Below are positions 1 to 9,600 of a stretch of 64,000 nucleotides of DNA, piece by piece; positions within the stretch are counted from its first letter, which is position 1, and every line of letters begins with the position of its first letter. The position numbers and the translations under genes were made by a program. The notes beneath the pieces are model-generated. The model made no database searches. It saw nothing but the letters and a program-made list of their open reading frames with translations, and was not told where the DNA came from. The DNA comes from Gordionus sp. m RMFG-2023 (Eukaryota; Nematomorpha; Gordioida; Chordodea; Parachordodidae): positions 49,763,366-49,827,365 of the forward strand of contig NC_088777.1 in NCBI RefSeq assembly GCF_954871325.1. Reading direction: 5' to 3'.

Positions 1-240
1 CTAGACAGGGATTTGATTGAAGGTGAGATAGGTGGAGAATCATTGTCAACAGAAATTGGAGAATCGAATAGTAAATCATCATCAGATAAAATAGTTGGTA
101 AATAGCTAATAATAGGCGGATATTCGATTGGAGGTGGAAAAATATGTTGGGAATTATTTTCAAATAATGGAAATATAAATGGTGCTACATCAATTCTAGG
201 TGACAAATGACTAATAATTGGTGGAGGACTCGATGGTAAT
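1..240 (-). pseudogene. N-terminal piece of a second MULE-like gene copy running off the left edge
   Basis: Read on the - strand, 240 to 1 is an open frame rich in Ser, Pro, Ile and Asn, with repeated motifs such as PPPIISHLS and DNDSPPISPS. Its last 136 bases are an almost exact inverted copy (one difference seen) of 449-584, the beginning of the + strand MULE-like gene. It is therefore probably the N-terminal part of a second copy transcribed leftwards out of the window. No catalytic domain is visible here. It could also be an assembly inversion; the left edge prevents a decision. Confidence 0.5.
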
Positions 241-584
241 GATTGTAGGTAACAGAAATGATTTGGTTTAAAATTCACCAATTTATCGGGGTAATTTAAA
301 CTCGACCACATAAGAACTAAGCACAATTGATGCATCTTTATGCATCAAGTGCAGCTTTGGGAAAAGCATTCAATCTTATTTACCTTCTAATCGTGGGATG
401 TATAGCGCCTATGCCACACCAGTATATGGGCGGGTCGTAAGAAGAACACACCTCCAATCGAATATCCGCCTATTATTAGCTATTTATCAACTATTTTATC
501 TGATGATGATTTACTATTCGATTCTCCAATTTCTGTTGACAATGATTCTCCACCTATCTCACCTTCAATCAAATCCCTGTCTAG
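1..584. repeat. Large inverted repeat, arms 1-136 and 449-584
   Basis: The arms are 136 bp and reverse complements with one visible mismatch. The spacer is about 312 bp. The arms lie inside the Ser/Pro-rich coding part of two MULE-like copies, so this is a head-to-head duplication of element sequence and not a terminal inverted repeat. Near identity implies a recent origin or gene conversion. Confidence 0.85.
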
Positions 585-2560
585 TATGAGTCATTTATCA
601 CATATTTCATCATCAGCAGACAATAATCTTCCACATATTTTTCAACCTCTAATCAATTCCCCGTCTAGTATCGTTTGTTTATCACCCGTTTTGATGCCAG
701 CTATCCATAATGATTCACCATTCATATTTCCATCTTCAGTTAACAATAATTCTCCAACTATTACTGATTTATCATCAATTGTTAGTAGCAGCTTACCTTT
801 TCTAGACACCGATATTATTATGAATATGTTATTGAATCCCATAAATATTCTAGAATCAATACCAACCGGTATCAAAAACAATGTTATATTTACAATAAGT
901 AATTAAGAGAATATGATTTTGAAAGAAAGGGGTAAAAAATTAGTGTATAGCGATGATTGTGGCGCATGGACTGGTACATCCACAGGTACAACAAAAAATT
1001 ATTATAGTATAAATATCAATGATAATACAATTAGCAGTGGTCCTATGGTTATTAAGGATGGCTTATTTGGCAAGTCCACCACAAAACGATATAATCGTAT
1101 ACTTATTGCAGCAAAACCACAACCAAATCCTCAGGATTTGGTAATTTTAAATCGTTATTATACAAAATTGAAAAATTGTGAAACGTATAAAACAAGAATA
1201 TGCCATTTAGATACATATTTAAACAGCTCAGTTCATCTTATTCAATCTATATTTATAGTTGAATACATAGGAACATATCCAGGGTTGTTTCCACATGGAA
1301 ACAACAGAAACTACTCAGGGGTTTATAGTCGTACCCCAGAATGTATAATGCGACAAATTAAGGAGGTAGTGCATCAGCCTCCAAAAGACGTGTACCAAGA
1401 TTTAATAGCTAATAAAGAAAATTATTTTACTCCTAGAGATATCAAACAAATTCGTAATATACAATTTAACGAATTGCATAAAAATGATTCTTGTTATTTG
1501 AAAAATTTTTCTGACCAGATAAAATGAATTACTAAAAAATATTCATAAATATCCAATATTAAAAAAAATAGATATAAGCCCAGACAGAGTATGTTCGATA
1601 ATATTATATCCTAGTTTAATGTTAGATAATATTAAATATATTTGTTCTCAAGATTTTCCTAGTATTATAGGTGTTGATAAAGCTTATAATTTAGGTCCAT
1701 TGTTTGTGTCGAAACAGTTTTCAAGAATCAAGTGCTCATGTCTAAATATTCACAGGATCATCCTATATTCTTTGGTCCTATATTTTTGCATGGCAGCTCT
1801 GAATGAAACTTTTAACATTTTCTTTTCGCACTTGGAAGGTGTCTTCAATAAAAATAAAATAAATGTTGAAAATCTTATATTCGGCAGCGATGAGGAGCTA
1901 GGTTTAATAACTTCGTTAAGAACGAATTTTAGTAATTCTACAAATATATTATGCACCTATCATATGAAAAAGAATCTAAACTTATTTTTACAGGATAAAG
2001 AGGGAATGGATTCAAGGACAAGGGAAGATATTGTAACTAAAATTTTTGGCAAAGAAGGACTTGTATTTTCATTAAGCGATAAAATCTTTGGAAAAAAGTT
2101 TGAAAAACTGCGAGATTATTGTAGAGATAGTTTATTAAATTATTGAAACATATAGATGCCAGTTTAAAATTTTTTTTATTTTTATATGTATATTTACCTT
2201 TAAAAAAATAAGGTGATATCGTATCTTTATATTAACAATAACTGTGAATCTTTAAATAATGTGTTAAAAATAAAGTTTAACCGAGATTCTACAACACCTG
2301 TGCATATGATGGTCAATAAAATTTATGAATTAAGTTTAGCACAAGAAAAAGATTTTGAAAGAGCCCTTCTTGGTATGGGAAATTATTATTTAACAAAAAA
2401 GTATGATGTGACAAAAATTCGTCATGAATGGGACCAGATAAGTGACGATCATCGTAAAAAAATAATATTAAATGTGCTTAAATCACATAGTACAAATAAA
2501 CGAGAAAAAAATTACCTCGACATGTGCTGGATAGACATTAATTCAACCTACAGGATCTAA
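449..2560 (+). pseudogene. Decayed MULE-like (Mutator superfamily) transposase
   Basis: Three blocks in order look like one transposase. 449-906 encodes a Ser/Pro/Asn-rich N-terminal region. 913-1527 encodes a domain with motifs YSDDCGAW, IVEYIGTYPG and a later PPKDVYQDL, seen in animal MULE-like proteins with an N-terminal DNA-binding region. 1526-2146 and 2213-2560 encode the DDE core: GVDKAYNLG (first Asp), FGSDEELGL (second acidic site), CTYHMKKNLN, and NNNCESLNNVLK with the probable last acidic residue. One in-frame stop (904-906) separates blocks one and two. A frame change near 1524 and a stop plus a short A/T-rich gap (2144-2212) separate the rest. I infer an inactive DNA transposon. 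No MULE terminal inverted repeats or target duplication were recognised. Confidence 0.7.
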
Positions 2561-2663
2561 AAAACCGTGTCAATCTAAAAGATCTAGATCAGATAGAATT
2601 AGAGCCAAGTTATTATAGTTCCTACATAAAAATTAACCAGTAGACACTAATTTATTTCAGAAT

Positions 2664-2780
2664 TAATATACCCAAAGGCCCTTTTTAGAGCCATAAAACC
2701 CAAAGGCCCTTTTCTAGGGCCACTCAACCAAAAGTTCGCTACAAAATCCAAAGACCCTTTTCATGGTCATTTAAACAATC
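2664..2780 (+). other. Three histone 3' stem-loop-like hairpins in tandem
   Basis: Three copies of a motif like CAAAGGCCCTTTTCAGGGCC follow each other within about 120 bp. The first has GGCCCT..AGAGCC, the second GGCCCT..AGGGCC with a T-rich loop and then ACTCA, the third a degenerate GACC..GGTC. The metazoan replication-dependent histone mRNA stem-loop has the pattern CAAAGGCYCTTTTCAGRGCC followed by ACC. No histone coding sequence is nearby; the motifs sit about 100 bp after the MULE-like coding remains. They may be relics of histone 3' ends or a 3' signal carried by the element. Confidence 0.5.
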
Positions 2781-3849
2781 AAATTATATTACTTTAACAT
2801 AAAATATAACGACATTTATATAATTACCGGAATCCCTTATCTAAATTATATATTTCCCCTAAAAATGGTAAATCTTTATACATTATATACATTTTTATGC
2901 TAGGTGTAAAATAATCTTTTATAAACATTATATTTTCGATAAAATTTTTGTGTGATATCTTATTTATTAGAATGATATTATTGTATGGTAATATTGTAAT
3001 AATGGCAATAAAAACAAAGTGGCTATTTATAAAAAAGATCAATATCAAGTTTGCAAAAATTATTTAAAAAAATTAATTTATCTCACTTTAACCATTAAAA
3101 TGTGATCATATGTAATTTATAAAAACCTATATTTGTTCTTGAAATTTTTCGAATCATAGATAATATATTGAATTTAGCTTACTTTTTAAGTAATAATACA
3201 ATATTAAAATATAATAAAACAAAAAATAATTTTAAATTTTTTTATAAAATAATAATACGCCATCTTGCGGATTTAATATTATTGAAATTTATAATTTAAT
3301 TATGTATATTTTTAATATAATTATATTAAAAGATTTAAACGATTTATTATGAGATAAAAGATAATTCAACAATTAATGTATATTTCTTTATTATTGAATA
3401 TATCTAAAAATTTAATTTTTTGTAAGTTATATATTATATCATAAAAATGGATCTCACTACAAATAAAAGATAATATATAAATAAACTAATATATGAAGCT
3501 AAAAAATATCAATGTACATTTTTATTTAAAGAGAATAATTCAAAAGAATTTTTTATTACTTAAATCTGTTTATGGGATATATCCACTTCTAAACTATTCT
3601 TCTAACACAACTGTTCTAAGTCTAACTTTTCTAACAAAATTTGATAATGATTAGTGGAGCACTGCAATTCTAGATAATAACATATATTAAGTAATTTAAA
3701 ATATATTTATAATAATTATACATACTGTTCTAAGTCTAACTTCTAAGTTTTCTAACACAATTTGGCACTGAAATTTTAGATATTAAAATATATTAAGTAA
3801 TTTAAAATGGAGTTTTCCGGTATCTTTCAGGAAATTAATAATTAGATCG

Positions 3850-4175
3850 ATCTGTGGGTGTTAGGTAGTGTTAACCATCACCCAATATTATATTAATCAT
3901 AACTATAATATAATATAATCTTATAACCAATAACTCATAATGTAAAATTTTTTATAAAAAATATTAAGGCCCGGCCCGGCCCGGGTTTAAAAATCTTAGG
4001 CATGGCCCGGCCCGGCCCGGCCCGGATATATTAAAAAAAATTTTTTAGGCCCGGCCCGGATAAAATTTTTTAGGCCCGGCCCGGATAAAATTTTTTAGGT
4101 CCGGCCCGGCCCGGGTATATTTAAAAAATTTAAAATACGGCCCGGGCCGGGCAGGGCCGGGCTTGCAGGTCGCTG
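3850..4175. mobile_element. Truncated GC-block hAT-type element
   Basis: The right end reads TGCAGGTCGCTG, a slightly changed version of the family terminus TGCAGGTCTCTG. Inside, a unit of about 25 bp (GATAAAATTTTTTAGGCCCG) is repeated about three times between GGCCCGGCCCGG blocks. The flank at 3860-3905 is the reverse complement of sequence at about 8900-8960 in the longer copy at 8739-9638, so this is a deleted inverted copy of the same family. No clear left terminus is seen. Confidence 0.65.
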
Positions 4176-5179
4176 ATATATATTGTTTAAAAATTTTACC
4201 CCCCCCCCCCTACCGCCCATTTATCTATAAATTTTGTTTAACCCACCCATAAATTTTTTAAATATTTTAATGGCTGGTTTAACTCTTTATTTGTATATTT
4301 TAATATATTTTTTAATTAAACATATATAATATCCAATATTATGAATAAAATAAAACTCTTGTTTTTAATAAATTGAAGGAAATTTGGCTCATTCCCCTGA
4401 AAAAATGTCAAAAATTTACCCATCCATGTCCGCTTTAACCTGCCCGCCATCCACCTAATGTTAAAAATATTTTAAAAAACCCGACCACCGCTAGAAATAT
4501 AGGCGGGCGTGGGGTTGGCAGTTAAAAATCCCCCTCAATGAAGACCTCTAATTTGTTTATTTATGTTTAATATAGATTTAAAAATTTATATTTTTATTTT
4601 TTGCAAAAAATAATGATTGAATTCATTTAAAATTATTGAACAAAATGAGAAATTCCGAAAATAAAATATAATTTTAATTATTTTTTTTTGTTGTCTAAAA
4701 TAAAGTGTGAAAAACGGATTTAACATAATATTGATTATTCTTATAGTATTTATCAGGGGGTTGTTATATTGTTTTTTTAAACTTTTATAATTTTATTTTC
4801 AATTAGTATATTTATAATTTCAATACCTATAATAAAAATAAATAAAAAAATTGCGCGTTAATTCATTTTTGATTATTTTCTAATAAGAAAAATTGGGCTG
4901 AACATCGGGTTTAGGTTTATTTTTAAAAACGGTCGATTAAGATTTTAGCCAAAAAATATGTAAGATTTGAGATGAAGGTCTAAACCTTTCTTGAATTTAT
5001 GCTCAAAATCTCAGGCTTACATCATATTGGCTACTAATAAACATACCTTATAATGTAATAAATTGGTCCACCAAAGAAATAGATATAAATATTGGTTGTT
5101 AATTTTTTTGATATTAAATTTTTTATTGATATTACACTTTATTAAATATCCTTTTTTTTAAAAATACTAATAAGTTTAC

Positions 5180-5331
5180 AAATAAAAATATACCTATATT
5201 ATTAGGTCTTAAGTAGATTCTATAAATATGAATTTTAAAAAATCTGGGATTTTTTTCCAGGATTCCAATCAGAAAGGCACCAATATAACCTTTTATGCTA
5301 TATCAGTGGATAAAAAAATAATATTTTTATT
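5180..5331 (+). repeat. Direct repeat, copy 1 (partner 5666-5812)
   Basis: About 150 bp from ATAAAAATATACC to ATAATATTTTTAT recurs at 5666-5812 with a handful of substitutions and a short length difference. The shared core includes GGTCTTAAGTA and CCAGGATTCCAATCAGAAAG. The copies are in the same orientation, about 485 bp apart. They could be ends of an undescribed element or a segmental duplication; no coding sequence lies between. Confidence 0.8.
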
Positions 5332-5665
5332 ATAAGATATACTTATTCTTCTTTTTAACATATTTGTTGATTATTAATTTAAGTCATAAAAATGCCTTAC
5401 AATATTATAATCACCTAAATGCCTTACAATATTAATAAAAATTATAATCATCTATAGTGTTTTGCAGATTTAATTCAAAATATTTCCATATTTTTTAATA
5501 TATATATAAATTAAATTATTTGACTTGCAAAAAATTGTAATTAATTATTCTTTTTAATGTAAAAAGAATTAGGGCCTAAAAAATTAACATATTAATAAAT
5601 TATATTTTTTTATAAAATAATAATTTGTCTATACCTTATAAATATGAGTATATCTATTATAATCC

Positions 5666-5812
5666 AAATAAAAATATACCTATATTATTAGGTCTTAAGT
5701 AAATTCTATAAATATGAATTTTAAAAAATCTGGGGTTTTTTTCCAGGATTCCAATCAGAAAGGCACCAATATAACCTTTTATGATATATCAGTGGATAAA
5801 ATAATATTTTTA
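5666..5812 (+). repeat. Direct repeat, copy 2 (partner 5180-5331)
   Basis: Second copy of the repeat described at 5180-5331, same orientation. The sequence between the copies is A+T-rich and unrecognised. Confidence 0.8.
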
Positions 5813-6118
5813 TTTTTTAACAAAAATATTGATTATTAATTACGGATTTTTCCTTTTCCAATAAATTTGATTATAAAATAAAAAAGATGGTGATCTTATA
5901 AAAATCGTTAATTAAAAAAAGATCGTTAATTAAAAATGGTTGATTATTAATTAAAAACAGAGAAAATAAATTAAAACCAATAAAATAGATAGAAAATAAA
6001 TTTAAACTAATGAAATAAGACCTTAATAAACCAATAAAAATAAAGATTAATTAGCCAATAAAAATATAAAATAAAATCTAAATAATAAAGTATATAAGAA
6101 AGATTATATTACAAAATT

Positions 6119-6195
6119 TAATATAGAAGATGGATGAGCGGGAAGAACGCTTGCCTTTAAATCGTTAAGTAATGGGTTCGAATCCCGTTATATAC
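6119..6195 (+). pseudogene. tRNA-Leu-like pseudogene or SINE head
   Basis: An A-box-like TGGATGAGCGG (6131-6141) and a perfect B box GGTTCGAATCC (6175-6185) have tRNA-like spacing, and the middle (CGCTTGCCTTTAAA) resembles eukaryotic tRNA-Leu with a TAA-type anticodon. The acceptor stem does not close (3' side TTATATAC has no matching 5' side) and the anticodon stem is broken, so this is not a working tRNA. It is either a decayed tRNA gene or the head of a tRNA-derived SINE. A 46-bp tandem repeat follows at 6250-6337. Confidence 0.5.
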
Positions 6196-6249
6196 AAAAA
6201 ATTTTCTTAAAATTTAACATTAGAGAGATAGAGTCTCCATCGATTTATT

Positions 6250-6337
6250 TAACATTAAGAAGATAGGAAAGTTGATAGGAAAAATAAAAATTAACATTAA
6301 GAAGATAGGAAAGTTGATGAAAATAAAAATTAACATT
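6250..6337 (+). repeat. Short tandem repeat, unit about 46 bp
   Basis: The unit AACATTAAGAAGATAGGAAA plus GTTGAT and an A-rich tail occurs about twice, with a third partial start. It lies just downstream of the tRNA-like sequence and may be its tail. Confidence 0.7.
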
Positions 6338-6562
6338 AAGGATATACGATAACGTTCATTTCTTGATTACGGTGATTATATATATAGATAATATATAGAT
6401 ACTTTATATTTTTTATAATGTAAGATGAGTATAATTATTATGTACGGATAAACTTCCTAATATTTTTATGTATACATTTATCCATATATATATTTCCCTA
6501 TTGTGAAAATGGAGGAATAAAATGTCAGAAACCCAATTGTATAACTAATGATTAAATCCGAG

Positions 6563-6626
6563 GAATTATTGGGTGAACCTATTAAACGGAGAAGAAGATA
6601 TATGGCAATATGTTATTTCTTGCTAT
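6563..6626 (+). CDS. NUP107: Possible most upstream visible NUP107 exon
   Basis: Reads NYWVNLLNGEEDIWQYVISC in the phase needed to join the exon at 7101. It resembles the human stretch IWKISCW that precedes the YAALSGN motif. The acceptor AG is at 6561-6562 and the donor GTGTTA at 6627. A few residues expected between SCW and YERA in human are absent, so the exact borders are uncertain. A different reading frame through the same bases is also open. Confidence 0.45.
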
Positions 6627-9600
6627 GTGTTATTTTTTTCAACTTTAAATCATTTTTTTTTTGAAAGTGCGTTTTTTTTTTAAATTTAAAAATTCGATTT
6701 TATCGAGAAATGTATTCCAATTCCATCATGTTCGAAATATCTACCCTACGAATTTCGGAAATTAATATAATTCTTACTAGTTTTTTCATAGAAATTTTTT
6801 TTTATTTAAATTACTTAAAGGTTAACCGCAAAATTGTCTGCAATTTATAAGTTAGATCCTCTAAAAATGCTTTGAATACATTTTCGGTAGAATCATTTTA
6901 AAATTTAAAAAAAAATAAACCGGCGCGAAAAATGATTTAAAGTTGATGTTAGAAAAAAAGATAAATCTGGCAGATCCGATCCAATCAGATATTTTTTTTA
7001 AAAAAAATGTATAATCAGTGTATTTTTTTATCTAACAAAATTAACTTAGCAGTAAAAAGTTAAAAAAAAATTTTTTTATATATATATATACCATAACCAG
7101 GTCACAATAAACCCTTACGAATTGGCCACTTATTCGGCCCTGTGTGGAAATGTCAAAGGAATTTTACCAGCCATCAATCAAGAACGCTGGCACGATATCT
7201 CGTGGGCCTATACAAAGGTTAAATTATAACACTTCTTTTTTTTGCGATTACTAAAAATTTTCTTTTCCTTTAACCTTGAATTCAAAGGGGCGCCATTGCG
7301 ATCACGATTTAACAGCTGATCGATTTTTAAAATCTGTTTAAGAGAAGAATATTATATCTTCTGCTTTATAACAAATATTTAATAAAAAAAAAAATCTGCT
7401 TTTTTTTAAAAAAAAAAGAAGAAGTTAATATAAGGAACTTACAATGTAATATCGCTATTATTTTTATAATCCGTAATCGCATATTTTTTTATTCATAGCG
7501 TTATCGTCATAACCCTTGGTATTATATAATATATTGTCTTAATTTTACGCACCGCTTGAACATAACGCGTTTACAATTCGCCCTATAGTAAGCGCGTTAT
7601 TTTCAAGTGTTGCATTATTTAACGTATCGTTATTACAGCTGATTCAGTTTTTAAAACTAATTTCATATATCCTTTTTATCGAATTCGATATTATTTTTTT
7701 ATAATCGTGTGGCATATATTATTTTATCAACGCAATCGCAACATATGTTTTTAAAATTTTATCGCAGCGTTTTCATCATAACGCTCCATATTGAATACAT
7801 TTATAACCTATTTAATGGCTTAATTTTTGTAATAATGAAACGCTATAACATAACGCGTTTACTGTAAATGAGGCCTTAGTCGTTTAAAAACATGTTCTAG
7901 GTTAGAACTCAATCTATTCTTTTTTTTTCTCATATAAAACTATTTATATTTTACAAAGACCCTGATAGAAACGAAAGTCGAAACCATTTTGAAAAATAAT
8001 CCTTCCGTTTATGACTCCACGCGTAATTTTACCCATTCGCAAGATCCTTCCGCTATCAATTTGCCCGAAGCTTTTTGGCGGCAACCGTGAATTAAAAAAA
8101 AATTTTTTATTATTTATTCCCTCTTCTTTTTTAGACGCTTCGTTGGTATGGTTGGGGTAAATCGATATCCCTAAGGATTTTTTCTTTGGAAATAATTTTT
8201 ATTAACATATCAATTAACTTGTATAAGGTTAGGGGGGTATATATTTTCGATAACATTTCCGCTAAGTCCCCCGAACTTATTATATTCATTTTGGGTGGAA
8301 TCCACATTTTATGTAATGATGTGTCCGGCTCGTTGTCGGTCTTAGGTCCGGTTCGATCTTCTCTTAGCAGCCTTTTATCCGGGCTAAACTGGACCAAGAA
8401 TTTTACGAATATTTAATAATAATTATAAACCTCAGATTTTTATTTTTGATCATCCTTACATCTGTTATTTATTTATTTTACACTACCAAGGCACACTTTT
8501 GAGGAAATCTTCGAGATTATCGATACAAAGCTGCCCGACACTAATTCGATAATATATTCAGATATCGATCCATCTGAGTGCACGTTATACCGGCGAATCA
8601 TAAAACTCGTCATTTTAAACGATTTTAATGGTAGATTATTTTTTCGATACTTTATTATTTATCTGCCGTAACTTTCTTATAATCTTCCCAGCGAAAACCG
8701 CGAAATTTAGTTATTTCGCCATTTTTTTATATATATATCAGAGACCTGCAGCCCGGCTAAGCCCCGGGCCGTATTTTAAAATTTTAAAATATACCCGAGC
8801 CGGGCCTGAAAATATTTTTTTAAAATACCCGGGCCGGGCCGGGCCGTATTTTTAAATTTTTTTTTATACAACATGATTTATTATATTCGTCAATTAGATA
8901 TGGTTATAATGATTATATATAGTTATGATTAATATAATGTTTGGTGAAAGTTAACACTAGCTAAAACTCTTAGTATCTATTACATAATAAAATTATAGTT
9001 TTCCTGACATGGAATAAATACGCAAAGGATTAAAAACATTATTATATAATATATGTTATATTTTTTATTAAATATATCATTTTTATTTTTTTAAAAAATT
9101 CATAGTATATTCTCAAAATTTTATTTACACAATTTTTTTATAGTATCAATTTGTAATATATTAAATATCTGTTTAGAATAAAAAAAAAATAAAGTAGTGT
9201 TGTTAAACGGCTCGTTTTGAGCTGATTATTAAAAACAGCTAACTCAGTGTTTTATCTAGAAAAATATTATGCAAGCCTGAAAATTTTGCTCATAGAAGGA
9301 GCAAAGGTCTAGTCATATAGTATCGAAATTTCGATGGCTCAAAACGAGCCGTTTAACAACATTAGCTAATATACTTGCTTATTAATTGATAATACTCGCC
9401 GAAAAATATAATAAAATACGAAATAATAAATTTTTTGAATATACCAGGTCGAATATAATTTTTGAAAATTCCGAGCCGAGCCTAAAAATTTTTTTTTTTA
9501 AATCTAGGCCGCCGGGCCCCCAAATTTTTTTTTTAAATATTCGAGCCGGGCCGGGCCTAAAATTTTTAAACCCGGGCCGGGCCGAAAATTTTTTAATCTG

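Larger units (their letters stand above)
2790..6110. other. A+T-rich non-coding stretch with scattered repeats
   Basis: No convincing exon was found. It holds a truncated GC-block element (about 3850-4175), a C12 run at 4199-4210, a short region rich in CCCACC and GGCGGGCG motifs at 4190-4520, a fragment of the GTGTTGTTAAAC family (about 4870-5030), and a long direct repeat (5180-5331 and 5666-5812). The missing 5' exons of NUP107 could lie here, but nothing reads clearly as coding. Confidence 0.6.

Noticed and set aside
6119-6195. Functional tRNA-Leu
   Set aside because: The acceptor and anticodon stems do not pair, although the B box is perfect.
8131-8397. 88-codon - strand open frame, and an overlapping + strand frame at 8186-8416
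   Set aside because: It lies between two well-supported NUP107 exons (8086 and 8491). Neither strand shows a recognised domain or the peptide expected at this point of NUP107; treated as intron.
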